Shown: positions 1 to 8,847, counted from the first letter of the stretch. The stretch: DNA of 25,601 nt from Fontivivens sp964399735 (GCA_964399735.1 CAYNSO010000049.1:1-25601); one strand, 5' to 3'. Notes: generated by a model from the letters alone, not told the origin. Program-made: numbers and translations.

Positions 1-675
1 CTTGATATAATATTACAAATTTACGGAACCGGATCCGCAATCAATTAAAATATATCTTTTTCCGGTTACAATATGAACGGGAAAAGATAGAAATGCAAGC
101 TATTTTTAAGTACCGTTTTTACGATTGAATTGTTTTTGCCTAGTTATTTAAAGAGTCTTTTGTAGCTGTCAACTTGTTATTGCAGGTTTTTGGTTCACTA
201 ACCGGATAACATTTACTTTATCACAGGAAAATATACCCTGTTGATAAAAGTAAAAAACAAAACTATTTTTGTACCTTTACCTTGCAATATATAGCGTGAT
301 GTCAGAGAATCTACTTTTGAACTAATTTTAATTCTAATGCTGCAATATATGTTGTTAAATTCACAATTTCTTGTAACAGTATAAGGTTCTTTTTCGGATA
401 ATTTGGTATATTAAAAATTAATATTAATGACACCTGTACAATAGAACAAAAATTATACCAGAAATATTAAATTTTTTTTTAGCGGGATAACGTTTGATTT
501 TTGGAGTATTAAAGAATAGATGAACCATGCGTGTTTGTGTCGATAAGGAAAAGATACCGGTTTTATGTTTTAATTACTGCAAAGAGTGACCGGGGCCGGA
601 AGAAGCGTTAGCCGATTATTAAAGAGGTTCGCTCTAAAGGAGAAAGCGCCATTTTTTTGAAACAATCCTGGCTGT
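1..675. other. Non-coding AT-rich stretch
   Basis: I see no open frame here that resembles a protein, and no tRNA or rRNA. The stretch is strongly AT-rich with many stops in all frames. The one piece of structure I can support is an imperfect inverted repeat at 212-254, listed separately. The last part, around 575-655, is less AT-rich and lies immediately downstream of the minus-strand lipoprotein gene, but contains no hairpin followed by a T-run that I would call a terminator. Confidence 0.5.
212..254. repeat. Imperfect inverted repeat in non-coding DNA
   Basis: The left arm (212-227, TTTACTTTATCACAGG) matches the reverse complement of the right arm (237-254) apart from two single-base bulges. 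The loop is short and A/T-rich (228-236). It could be an RNA hairpin or a protein-binding dyad. There is no T-run after it on either strand, so an intrinsic terminator is unlikely. No gene lies close on either side in the window. Confidence 0.4.
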
Positions 676-1446
676 TTACAATACCCATTCCCATTTCCAG
701 TTTTTAAAGCGGACAGCCGCAGCCAGGTTCAGGTCTTCATCGGCAGGCCAGGCATTGATCATCCCAAAACGCATAATGGCATAGATACCGGCCGGCAGAT
801 CAGTCTTTAGCGTTTCCGAATAAGCGCTGGCTATGGTTTTATTGTCGATACGGACATGGCCGTTTTTGGTGACGCGATCCATGGTTATGGAAACGGTATG
901 ATCCAACGAATCCGGGGTCAAGGTGGCGGCGCGCACCCAGATCGAGTCTTTCCACGCCTGTACCTGACCGAAATCGCTGCTCCAGGGATCGATGATCCAG
1001 CGCAGGACCACCCCGTATTCTTTGTGTGAAGTCGAGCCGTCGGCAACTACCAGGCTAATTTCTACAGCGGCGCCGTTGTCTTTTTTATTAGTGCGGGAAG
1101 GAGTGGTGGCGAGGTTTAAGATAAATCCGGCCTGATGGGTAATTTGCAGCGCCTTGATATCCGCAACGACTTTGCGGGTGATGTTGTGCGCCATAATGCC
1201 GCGCCGGTTGATGTTTGCTTCCAGGAGGCTGTATTGATAGAAATGGGTTGTCTGAATATCGGCGAGAGATACGGTATCTTCGTCATTATCAAAATAGAGA
1301 GAATCGCCCAGCATCGTCTCCCAGTTCTGCAGGTTACGGGCGCTCAAGCGGAAATAAAATTCATTTGATTGTGTAGATTGCTCTTTATCACAGTGTAACA
1401 GGGATAGTAATGCTAAAAAAAGAATTATTTTATCAAATTTGTTCAT
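676..1446 (-). CDS. Predicted lipoprotein, beta-rich, unknown function
   Basis: The chosen start (1446) gives a 256-residue protein beginning MNKFDKIILFLALLSLLHC, a short basic N-terminus, a hydrophobic stretch and a Cys19 preceded by LLH. This is a lipoprotein signal, so the mature protein probably begins at Cys19 and sits on a membrane surface. The frame is open 42 codons further upstream, but those codons run through a hairpin element (1496-1568) and would bury the signal peptide, so I reject the longer form. No strong ribosome-binding site is visible at either start. The mature part alternates short hydrophobic and polar segments, as expected for a beta-sandwich, and the last third (DNKTIASAYSETLKTDLPAG) resembles concanavalin-like folds, but this is a weak impression. 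I do not recognise the family. The gene is divergent from the large secreted protein at 1952. Confidence 0.7.
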   Translation of the reverse strand: MNKFDKIILFLALLSLLHCDKEQSTQSNEFYFRLSARNLQNWETMLGDSLYFDNDEDTVSLADIQTTHFYQYSLLEANINRRGIMAHNITRKVVADIKALQITHQAGFILNLATTPSRTNKKDNGAAVEISLVVADGSTSHKEYGVVLRWIIDPWSSDFGQVQAWKDSIWVRAATLTPDSLDHTVSITMDRVTKNGHVRIDNKTIASAYSETLKTDLPAGIYAIMRFGMINAWPADEDLNLAAAVRFKNWKWEWVL

Positions 1447-1489
1447 GCTAAAAAATAAGCACAATTTGGGTGGGAAGCAAGCAAGAAAA

Positions 1490-1568
1490 AACGTTGGGGA
1501 TGCAACAGCTTTCAGTGTCCGTCTCTGTTTTATTCGGTCGAGTATTACTAAAGCTGCCGGGCATCCCC
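1490..1568 (-). promoter_or_regulatory. Long hairpin with T-run upstream of lipoprotein gene
   Basis: On the minus strand, GGGGATGC (1568-1561) and CAGCTTT (1556-1550) pair with AAAGCTG (1512-1506) and GCATCCCC (1503-1496). This makes an 8-bp plus 7-bp stem separated by a small asymmetric internal loop, with a loop of about 37 nt. The hairpin is followed on the same strand by AACG and six T residues (down to about 1486). It ends about 50 nt before the lipoprotein start at 1446. The form fits a leader terminator or attenuator, or a structured intergenic repeat. No known riboswitch consensus was recognised. Confidence 0.45.
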
Positions 1569-1951
1569 ACACTAACTGTGATTATGGGAGTAAACAGTCT
1601 TTATATTTTAATTTGTATTTCTGTATATTAGACAATGTAACCGGTTTTTCATTCCCGGGTTTTTAGCATTTTTTGTGAGTTTAATCAGGAACAGAGTTGT
1701 ATCAAAGTTGATGTATCCATAATTTTTTAGCCTCAAGATTGTCACGAGAGATTACTGTTTTTGTCTTGATTATTGTGATTGCCTAGTTGAATAAAAGCTA
1801 GCAGAAAGAGTAGGAGAAATGCCAGAAAATGAATAGGTTTCTGTTTCAATTTGTTTTATTTCTGTTGACAGTTTCAAAAATTTTTATCATTTTGCAAGAT
1901 GAATATAATTCATTAATAAAAATTTCCAGTTACATTTTTTCTGGAGGTTCT
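1569..1951. other. Divergent intergenic region, promoters expected
   Basis: This stretch separates the minus-strand lipoprotein and its leader hairpin from the plus-strand secreted protein starting at 1952. The open frame upstream of 1952 (from 1829) encodes a second hydrophobic segment in front of the signal peptide and lacks a ribosome-binding site, so it is treated as untranslated. No promoter pair was convincing enough to place. Confidence 0.4.
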
Positions 1952-4672
1952 ATGAAAATAAATTCAAGATTTTGTATCTGCCAGGCGCTTGTTTTTTCCT
2001 TTTTGTCTATTGTGTTTATTCAATCAGGATCAGCTCAAATTGCATCGGGTGAATGGTACTGTATTCAAGTCATTTACGACGGTATGCCTGTTGAAGGCTT
2101 TGATGCAAAATTCGAGATGCTTGGTGATAAAGAGTATCAAGCCAGTTTCCAGATGGGAACGGAAACCGGCTCAGCTCATTCACAATGTCGTTTTGAAGGT
2201 GACAGTCTGCTTTTTTCCGAATTGCCTTCACCAGTTAATTTATATGGAGCGGGTTCGATGACCAGCGGGGGTAAATTAATTTATGAATACTCGTTACGTT
2301 GCTCTCAAACTACCTGGGATCAAGGGGGGCAGGTTTCTCTGGGTTGGGGATTTCCGGAAGATGCGACTGAAAGTAGAATACTTTATGAAACAGAGGGCGA
2401 TTCGCTTTTAATACTGAAAAGTGTTGATGAAAAAACAGTATTAACCTATTCCTATGGGGTAAAACGGCCATTGCATAATCCGGTTGTATTTGCCGTTAAT
2501 ATGAATGTGCAGCAGAAACTTGGAAATTTTAATCCGTCAGCCGGAGATCGTGTTGTTCTGCGTGACCTTTTCTTTCACTGGGTGGATGAAGATTCTTGTT
2601 TAAGCGAAAGCGCTTTACCGGGAGTTTACCAAAAAACCATCGATTTCCCCGGTTCTCAAGTAGGTAATACATTTGTCTATAAATTTGCTATTCAAAAGCA
2701 TGATAGTGGAGCCGTCGTTGAATCGGACCCGGCACGGGTTTTTACGGTTGAGCCCGGAGGACAAAGCCTTGGTATTCCATTTTTTGATCGTAAAGTCCGT
2801 ACTGATGAGGTAGAGGCTCTTGCCATAGCCGACAGTGCAGTAATTGGCGAATATGAACCGGCAACAGCATATAATACCGCACGAGATGAATTCCTGGTGG
2901 CGTGGATACAGGAACCGGCAGATATTGTCGGACGTATTTTTAAATCGGATGGCTCTCCTGTCGGGCCATGTTTTCCTGTCAGCGTAACCGATGCTGTTGA
3001 AATATACCCGGCTGTGGCATATAATTCGAGCCGGGATGAATGGCTGGTAGTATGGCAATCGCAGCAATTTGGAAATTCTGATATTTATGGCGTTCGCCTC
3101 GATTACCAGGGTAAAAAGTTGTTTTCTCCCAATTCCGGGGAGGATTCCAGTTTTACAATTTGCAGCGAGGGAAAAAACCAAAATAATCCTAAAATTTCCT
3201 ATAATTATATGGAAGATTGTTATCTGGTTGTCTGGACAGATTACCGAAATCTGAGAGAAGTTGACAGTTCTACTCAGGGCAATACAGATATATACGGTCA
3301 GCGTGTGGATGGCAATGGCGCTCTGTTAACACCGGGAGACCCTGATGATCCTTCGATAAACTATGCGATTGTTAAGCAAAGTTATTACAATGAAGCACAC
3401 TGCGATGTAGCTTATTGCGGCTGGTCAGGGGTACTTTTAAATGAATGGTTGGTCACATTTACACACAGTGACGTGTACGGCTATGGCGGTCAACGAATTT
3501 GGGGAGTTCGTGTTAAGGGCAGTAATGGGCTGCGGTTGAATACATGGGGCGAGGAAATACCCGATGCCGAATTGAAAAAAGGCGGGTATTCGGGGCCGCC
3601 CTGGTTGCCGGAATTTCCGATTGGCTGGGATGAACAAAATTTGGGAGGTACGCTTTTATTTACACAGGGCAGCCCGCATGTGGAGAGTAATGACGTAGCT
3701 GACCCTGTTCCTGCCGGGATGTTAAAACGTAGCGAATCACGTTATTCCGTTCCGGAATTCCTGATCGCGTGGACCGATATGCGTACTGATCAGAATGTTT
3801 ATTGCCAGCGCGTTGCTTTTTTCCCGGATTCGACTGCCTATCGCCTGGGCATGAAACCCACCCGCGGACCGGACAGCCTGTTTACTGCGGTACTTTTAGA
3901 CAAAGACGGCAATTGGGCAGATTCTGCTGCTGCCTGGATAACCTGGCCGAACGTGCAGGTTACGACCGATCCATATATACAAAGTTGGAATGATCTGTCG
4001 TACAGTTCCAATGATGGCGCTTATATGATCGTCTGGAATGACTGGCGGAATACTGCCTGGAACGGCGATTATGAGAGCGGCGTCCCGTTTAGTGATATTT
4101 ATGGCCAGCGGTTATGGATAAACCCGGATGATTCGGTAATGGTTTTTGTGGATCATGAAGGAGAATGGGATGTGGATCCGGCTTTTAATACCCCCATTGC
4201 TTTTTCACAAGCCGCAGAAGGGAACTCGGTATACCCGGCTATTGCCCATGGCGCGCAAACCAATACCTTTTTGATTGCTTATGAGTTTGCTGAAGAGACT
4301 ATGGGTGATATAGATATTTTTGCCAACTTGTATTCCGCTGCTTCGCCATACATACCAAATAGAATTGATAAATCGCACAATAACCGGCTACCCGAACAGT
4401 TTGTTCTGCACCAGAACTATCCCAATCCTTTTAATCCGACGACGACGATCGCTTTTGAATTACCCGCGGCCGCCGTTGTCAAGGTGGAGGTGTTCAACAC
4501 CCTGGGCCGGCGTGTGGCGAGATTGTTGAATGAGCATAAACCGGCCGGCAGTTACCGTATGGAATGGCGCGGCGCCGATGATAACGGTCTGCCCGTTGCT
4601 TCCGGCATTTATTTTTACAAGGTGACGGCAGGGAACATGATCGCCGTACGTAAAATGGCGCTGATGCGGTAA
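1952..4672 (+). CDS. Secreted repeat protein with type IX sorting domain
   Basis: The start at 1952 has GGAGG five bases upstream (1943-1947) and gives 906 residues with a classical signal peptide ending near GSAQ (residues 26-29). The longer frame from 1829 adds 41 residues before it and is unlikely. Residues about 178-268 (VVFAVNMNVQQKLGNFNPSA...) resemble the starch-binding-like beta-sandwich that often precedes other modules in FCB secreted proteins. From about 300 onward there are repeated units of the form AYN..RDE(F/W)LV.W....DIYG.R, at least six, each ending in a G-rich turn. These look like blades of a beta-propeller or an array of sandwich repeats. The C-terminus (about 815-906) has QFVLHQNYPNPFNPTTTIAF and ends in VRKMALMR, the type IX sorting domain. 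The predicted location is the cell surface or medium. The ligand is unknown and no catalytic motif is visible. Confidence 0.85.
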   Translation: MKINSRFCICQALVFSFLSIVFIQSGSAQIASGEWYCIQVIYDGMPVEGFDAKFEMLGDKEYQASFQMGTETGSAHSQCRFEGDSLLFSELPSPVNLYGAGSMTSGGKLIYEYSLRCSQTTWDQGGQVSLGWGFPEDATESRILYETEGDSLLILKSVDEKTVLTYSYGVKRPLHNPVVFAVNMNVQQKLGNFNPSAGDRVVLRDLFFHWVDEDSCLSESALPGVYQKTIDFPGSQVGNTFVYKFAIQKHDSGAVVESDPARVFTVEPGGQSLGIPFFDRKVRTDEVEALAIADSAVIGEYEPATAYNTARDEFLVAWIQEPADIVGRIFKSDGSPVGPCFPVSVTDAVEIYPAVAYNSSRDEWLVVWQSQQFGNSDIYGVRLDYQGKKLFSPNSGEDSSFTICSEGKNQNNPKISYNYMEDCYLVVWTDYRNLREVDSSTQGNTDIYGQRVDGNGALLTPGDPDDPSINYAIVKQSYYNEAHCDVAYCGWSGVLLNEWLVTFTHSDVYGYGGQRIWGVRVKGSNGLRLNTWGEEIPDAELKKGGYSGPPWLPEFPIGWDEQNLGGTLLFTQGSPHVESNDVADPVPAGMLKRSESRYSVPEFLIAWTDMRTDQNVYCQRVAFFPDSTAYRLGMKPTRGPDSLFTAVLLDKDGNWADSAAAWITWPNVQVTTDPYIQSWNDLSYSSNDGAYMIVWNDWRNTAWNGDYESGVPFSDIYGQRLWINPDDSVMVFVDHEGEWDVDPAFNTPIAFSQAAEGNSVYPAIAHGAQTNTFLIAYEFAEETMGDIDIFANLYSAASPYIPNRIDKSHNNRLPEQFVLHQNYPNPFNPTTTIAFELPAAAVVKVEVFNTLGRRVARLLNEHKPAGSYRMEWRGADDNGLPVASGIYFYKVTAGNMIAVRKMALMR

Positions 4673-4694
4673 GTTCACCGTTTAAATTTTCTAA

Positions 4695-4727
4695 AAAACC
4701 CCCGGATATTTTCAAACCGGGGGTTTT
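4695..4727 (+). terminator. Intrinsic terminator after secreted repeat protein
   Basis: AAAACCCCCGG (4695-4705) pairs perfectly with CCGGGGGTTTT (4717-4727) around an 11-nt A/T-rich loop. It begins 23 bp after the stop of the 1952-4672 gene. The A/T flanks make it potentially bidirectional, but only the plus strand has a gene ending here. Confidence 0.85.
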
Positions 4728-4829
4728 AAAAAATATTTGTGGGTAATCTGTAAATCGCATTTACTTCATTTTTGTCAAAATTAAAAATGTTTCTCATTTT
4801 AATTTTTTTGTGCCGAGTAAAAAAAGTAC

Positions 4830-4858
4830 TTGCATTATATTCATAACTTTAGTATATA
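4830..4858 (+). promoter_or_regulatory. Candidate promoter for the surface cluster
   Basis: TTGCAT (4830-4835) and TATATA (4853-4858) are separated by 17 bp, a housekeeping-like -35/-10 arrangement. It is about 145 bp upstream of the lipoprotein start at 5004 and just beyond the preceding terminator. FCB bacteria often use a different -7/-33 consensus, and the region is very AT-rich, so chance matches are expected. Confidence 0.35.
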
Positions 4859-5003
4859 TAATTGTAATGAAAACATTACGTTTTACCAGGGCGATCATAA
4901 TATTTTATTAAAATAGTGCATCTTCTTTCAAGCTTTAAGTGTTTGTAGAGGTGAACGAAACTCATCCGTTTTATTCTATAAAGCATAACTAAAAGGTGAC
5001 ATG

Positions 5004-6095
5004 ATGACACGTAATATTGTTTATGTTGGCTGCCTGGTATTCTTGTTGATCTTTTGCTCCAGATCGGATTCCCCAACCGAAGCAAGCAAGGAATTTGTGG
5101 TTTCGGGCTATATAAAAATCCATACTACTCCTGTAGCAGATGCACCTGTACAAATCGATCAAGTTTTGAACTGGAAAGCTACTACTAATGCCGAGGGTTA
5201 CTTTGAGATAAAAAATGTAACCGATGGACAACATATTTTAAAATCGGCAAAACACATGGATAACGGCCAGGTGGTTTCCATTGAATCGACCATATCTGTA
5301 AAGAAAGGGAATACTGATTTAGGAGAAATACGCCTTCCTGTCCCGCCCTTGTTTTATGATATCGATACATCAGATATTTCACAAAATAAATTACATCTGA
5401 CCTGGAGTAGTTCCCGCGATCCTGAATTTCGGGAATATAAAGTTTATCGGAAGGATAATGCCGGTATTGATGAAACAACCGGTGAGCTTGTATATGTCAG
5501 TACAAATATTAATGATACCTCTTTTGTTGATGAATCATTTGTTATGGGTTTGCATTATTTTTACCGGGTGTACATTTTATCGGCATTAGGGAAAATGGGC
5601 GGTAGTAATGTTGTAAACTTGACAACACCAAAATTAAATTATATAACAAATTCCGGATTTGAATTACCCGGCAATCAGAGCATTCCTGTTCCGGGATGGG
5701 AATCTTGTACAAATATTTTTAGTTTGGATTCGACCACTGTTTATAACGGTAAATATAGCTTGAAAGCGGATAAACATTCAATGGAGTGTTGGGATTGTAA
5801 CATTGACCAGGAAATTTCTACCACCAATTTCATTCCCGGAAAAACATACAAGTTTTCTGTTTACATGAAATCTGCTAATACTAATATGGGCGCATTTATT
5901 TTTTATCAGCCAGGCGATCCTGTTTTAATTTCACTCAATCTCAAACATGCACCCGGGGCAGACTGGCAATTATATTCAACGGATTTTCAAATACCAGATA
6001 ATGTATCAGTTATTGCCGTCCGATTATACATATCCGGCGATTATGAACAAGAGTATACGGCCTGGTTTGACGATGTGGTTATTGAATTAAAATGA
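5004..6095 (+). CDS. Lipoprotein with regulatory-like, FN3 and CBM-like domains
   Basis: Two in-frame ATGs lie at 5001 and 5004. The purine-rich AAAGGTGA (4992-4999) spaces better to 5004, giving 363 residues. The N-terminus MTRNIVYVGCLVFLLIFC is a lipoprotein-type signal with Cys18. Residues about 31-110 look like a carboxypeptidase-regulatory-like beta-sandwich (VSGYIKIHTTPVADAPVQID, then TTNAEGYFEIKNV). Residues about 115-208 look like a fibronectin type III domain (HLTWSSSRDPEFREYKVYRK, then FYRVYILSALGK). Residues about 213-363 resemble a CBM4/9-like jelly roll (ITNSGFELPG, then YNGKYSLKAD, and WFDDVVIEL at the end). The protein is probably exported and lipid-anchored, and may bind carbohydrate. 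No catalytic domain is present. It is first in a run of four plus-strand genes (84 bp, 10 bp and 171 bp gaps), all envelope proteins. Confidence 0.8.
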   Translation: MTRNIVYVGCLVFLLIFCSRSDSPTEASKEFVVSGYIKIHTTPVADAPVQIDQVLNWKATTNAEGYFEIKNVTDGQHILKSAKHMDNGQVVSIESTISVKKGNTDLGEIRLPVPPLFYDIDTSDISQNKLHLTWSSSRDPEFREYKVYRKDNAGIDETTGELVYVSTNINDTSFVDESFVMGLHYFYRVYILSALGKMGGSNVVNLTTPKLNYITNSGFELPGNQSIPVPGWESCTNIFSLDSTTVYNGKYSLKADKHSMECWDCNIDQEISTTNFIPGKTYKFSVYMKSANTNMGAFIFYQPGDPVLISLNLKHAPGADWQLYSTDFQIPDNVSVIAVRLYISGDYEQEYTAWFDDVVIELK

Positions 6096-6178
6096 TAAAT
6101 TGAGTAATTTGGCTTATCTGTGCAATACAATTGTTGAAAATCCTTGGAATGGATTATTCTTGTATATAGGGAACTAAA

Positions 6179-6886
6179 ATGCAAAATATTAGTATGATGA
6201 AATTACACTATTTAATCCTGATAGTGTTATTTTCGATAACCTCTGCCGCAGCTATTACGCCCTTTGGTGTTGAAACTATATTATTTGGAGCAAATTTTTC
6301 GGAATTGAATGCTTTGGATAGTGGATATCAAACAGGTTTAATCTTTGGTTTCACGGGTGAGAGGTATTTAAATCGCTATTCATCCATTTCCTGGGGCGCC
6401 TCATGTATTACTAAAGGTGGAATTCTCAGAGATAAATATATATTTATTAACCAGCAAGCCGGAGAATTGCGGGAAAAAAATCATATTGCCGATATTCATG
6501 TACGTGTTTCTTTTGTTGAATTGCCGGTGCATTTAAATTTTATCATCTATTCAAATAATCCGTGTCGTTTTGTTTTATATTCCGGCCCCAGTGTCTCTTT
6601 TGCAGTCCATGATTTTACAAAAGTAAAAAACAAACGAACCAATGTTTTCAATGATCTGTATATGGATTACTCTATTGACGATGTTTATGAATATAGTAAA
6701 AGTGATCTTGATTTGGATCAGGGTTTGAAATTAGGTTTCGATTGGGGTGTTTTTTGTCAGTATCGTTCGTTTTCATTATATTCCGGTTACAGTTATTCTA
6801 ATCAAAAGTTTAAAAGTTCAAATCATTTTCAACATCTTTTAAAAAAAATTCATTATTTTTACATTTTGGTTGGTTATCATTTTTAG
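6179..6886 (+). CDS. Outer-membrane beta-barrel protein, first of a tandem pair
   Basis: The product is 235 residues (229 if translation starts at the MMKLHY methionine at 6197) with a signal peptide ending near ITSAAA. The mature part alternates short amphipathic strands with polar turns and ends in YILVGYHF. A terminal aromatic residue is the usual C-terminal signature of outer-membrane barrels. The central ADIHVRVSFVELPVHLNFI and the GPSVSFAV segment match the general pattern of the outer-membrane beta-barrel family PF13568 (PorT-like). AGGGA lies about 7 bp before 6179. It overlaps nothing, and its neighbour at 6897 is a diverged paralogue, so the pair probably arose by tandem duplication. 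The specific role is unknown. Confidence 0.75.
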   Translation: MQNISMMKLHYLILIVLFSITSAAAITPFGVETILFGANFSELNALDSGYQTGLIFGFTGERYLNRYSSISWGASCITKGGILRDKYIFINQQAGELREKNHIADIHVRVSFVELPVHLNFIIYSNNPCRFVLYSGPSVSFAVHDFTKVKNKRTNVFNDLYMDYSIDDVYEYSKSDLDLDQGLKLGFDWGVFCQYRSFSLYSGYSYSNQKFKSSNHFQHLLKKIHYFYILVGYHF

Positions 6887-6896
6887 GAAAATTATC

Positions 6897-7568
6897 ATGA
6901 AGAGAAAGATAATATTCCATTATGTTATAATCTTTCTAATCGTACCTTGTTATACTACTTTGGCAGGATTCACAGTCCACACCGGTGGAAATATTACAGC
7001 TTTACAACCAAAATTTTCCAGTTCGCAATCAGGCCAGGTTTTTGGTGTACAAAAATACTGGGGTTCACAAAAAACAATGATTGCCACCGGGTTATCCTAT
7101 AGCATGAGACGCTGTATTTTAAAGAACAGGAATTTTGTTTTTTATAACTCCAGATCGGGTTATTATCTGGATATTCATGTTGCAATTGATTATCTGGAAA
7201 TACCGGTTCTCTTTAAACAATACCGGCAAATAACCAAGAATATTAAAGCCGGTTTATGTGTTGGCCCATCACTGGCAATCGCTATTTGTGATAATACAGA
7301 ATCAAAAAGATTGCGGTATTTCAATTTTGAACAATCGGATGACACCAAACCGGCTCATATTGATTATTGGGAAAATGATGATGGGGGCCCTGTTTGGGCG
7401 GATTGTTCCGTCTTTTATATGAATTTTGGTTTTCTGCTTGTTTTTTCTGATTTTTATCTTGAAGCACGTTATAATTATGCCATGAATGATGTGAATACTG
7501 TTGCCGGCAAGATTATCATGGAAAAATTTCATACTGTCAATTTATTAATTGGTGTTGAAATTTTTTAA
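6897..7568 (+). CDS. Outer-membrane beta-barrel protein, second of a tandem pair
   Basis: The ATG at 6897 is preceded by AGGAAA (6885-6890, overlapping the stop of the upstream gene). This start is preferred over a TTG at 6870, which would put nine extra residues before the signal peptide. The product has 223 residues with a signal peptide MKRKIIFHYVIIFLIVPCYTTLAG. It shares with the upstream protein a central motif (YLDIHVAIDYLEIPVLFKQY), GPSLAIAI and a C-terminal phenylalanine (NLLIGVEIF). It also fits the PF13568-like barrel pattern. The 10-bp gap implies cotranscription and possibly translational coupling. The function is unknown, and with the PorV-like gene downstream an envelope or secretion-related role is reasonable but inferred. 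Confidence 0.75.
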   Translation: MKRKIIFHYVIIFLIVPCYTTLAGFTVHTGGNITALQPKFSSSQSGQVFGVQKYWGSQKTMIATGLSYSMRRCILKNRNFVFYNSRSGYYLDIHVAIDYLEIPVLFKQYRQITKNIKAGLCVGPSLAIAICDNTESKRLRYFNFEQSDDTKPAHIDYWENDDGGPVWADCSVFYMNFGFLLVFSDFYLEARYNYAMNDVNTVAGKIIMEKFHTVNLLIGVEIF

Positions 7569-7584
7569 TAGGAATCAATTTTAA

Positions 7585-7613
7585 TCCGTGTTTCATCTGT
7601 GTTTATCAGTGGC
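7585..7613 (+). repeat. Short degenerate tandem repeat, intergenic
   Basis: Three units of 8-11 bp follow one another: TCCGTGTTTCA (7585-7595), TCTGTGTTTA (7596-7605) and TCAGTGGC (7606-7613). From general familiarity, very similar strings of the TCCGTGTT / TCTGTGTT type occur as short intergenic repeats in many environmental genomes, but I cannot search for them here. It lies between the barrel gene ending at 7568 and the PorV-like gene. Confidence 0.45.
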
Positions 7614-7739
7614 AAAAAAATAATATATTGTTTTGTCATTTCATGGCTATGCCCGGCAGTGAATTTAATACATTTTAATACAGGCCACACTATTATATCG
7701 GCCAAGGTTCCCACATCACTTTTAAAATAGAGTACAAAT

Positions 7740-8768
7740 ATGAAAAATTTCTGCTTTAACATCTGCTTGTTATGTGGAATAATATTTAGTCTCACAGTCC
7801 AGGCATCGGTCAGTACCCTGGCCAAAACACTCCCTCTGTCGGGAGTGCCGCAGATACTACGTCCCAATGATCCCCAGAGTGTTGCCCTGGGTTTGACCGG
7901 CGTATCCTGCCGGGAAGGGCTATTCTCCACATATTCCAACCCGGCCGGTTTGAAATTTGATAAATTTAACCTGGCCTTTTCCCATATCCCCGGTTCGGAT
8001 AGTGAAATTTCCATGATTAACAACCAGGAAGCGTTTGCCATCGGTTTGCCGGTGAATAACAAATTAATGTTGGGAGTGCATTTTTTCAATCTGAATTTTG
8101 GCCAGGTTGATACCTATTCTACTAATGGCCAATCCACGAGTAAAAAGCGGGCCGGTATGCGGGAACTGCAAATATCCGGGTGCAAGTTGTTTTTCATCGG
8201 GCAAAACATACTTTCATTTGGTTCCAGTGTAAAATACCTGGAAAATGATTTTCCGGGTTTGGAGGCGGACGGTTTTTTGTATGATACCGGATTGCGCTAC
8301 AGAGTAAATCATGAAAAAACCTGGTATGCTTTTGGATTGTCAATATGTAATCTTGGTGAAGAATTAAAGCATGATGGATTTACAGTTGACAAACCGTTAA
8401 AATTATTACGTACCGGTTTTACTTACAGTAACAATGCAAATCCCGGCTCCGATTTGAGATATTTGTTTACTATAGAATATCAAAAGAGTTTAAATAATGA
8501 TAAAGAAATTGCCCAATGGCAGCATTTGGGAACGGGACTGGAATTACAGTTTTTCAAATTTTCATTTGCCCGTATCGGTTATCATTTTGATTTGGCGGAT
8601 GCCGGAAAGAAAACGCAAGTGAAAGGGCTTACGTATGGAATCGGATTTTCTACTCCCGAAAAAATCAAAATCATTGTGCCTGTGGATATATCCATACATT
8701 ATGCGAAAGGCATTACCGATCACCGGGATTTTAATGCGAATGTTGTTGCGATTGTTTTAGGTTTTTAA
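7740..8768 (+). CDS. PorV/PorQ-family outer-membrane protein
   Basis: The product has 342 residues with a signal peptide (MKNFCFNICLLCGIIFSLTVQA). The segment after it, NDPQSVALGLTGVSC then STYSNPAGLKF, is the hallmark of the PorV/PorQ family: aspartate-proline, an alternating small-residue strand, and NPAGL, as in FadL-like barrels. The rest is a series of amphipathic strands ending in VVAIVLGF with a terminal phenylalanine. In characterised Bacteroidota, PorV shuttles cargo carrying sorting domains from the translocon to the surface attachment complex. Family members in other FCB phyla are numerous and mostly of unknown specificity. Three proteins with sorting domains in this window fit that context. 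I do not see other type IX core genes (PorT, PorU, PorK-N) nearby. The family call is firm; the PorV function is inferred. Confidence 0.8.
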   Translation: MKNFCFNICLLCGIIFSLTVQASVSTLAKTLPLSGVPQILRPNDPQSVALGLTGVSCREGLFSTYSNPAGLKFDKFNLAFSHIPGSDSEISMINNQEAFAIGLPVNNKLMLGVHFFNLNFGQVDTYSTNGQSTSKKRAGMRELQISGCKLFFIGQNILSFGSSVKYLENDFPGLEADGFLYDTGLRYRVNHEKTWYAFGLSICNLGEELKHDGFTVDKPLKLLRTGFTYSNNANPGSDLRYLFTIEYQKSLNNDKEIAQWQHLGTGLELQFFKFSFARIGYHFDLADAGKKTQVKGLTYGIGFSTPEKIKIIVPVDISIHYAKGITDHRDFNANVVAIVLGF

Positions 8769-8847
8769 ATTTTATCCGATTATTGGTCTCCGGCCCGAAA
8801 CCGAGATTGGTCGGTTCTGCCGGTAAATCGGGTGAGTATCAAACCTT

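Noticed and set aside
1439..1666. Plus-strand frame of 75 codons in the divergent region
   Set aside because: It runs through the hairpin element and the lipoprotein leader, and has no ribosome-binding site.
2615..3181. Open frame on the minus strand opposite the large secreted protein (188 codons)
   Set aside because: It lies fully opposite a gene with clear domain structure, has no family motif and no ribosome-binding site.
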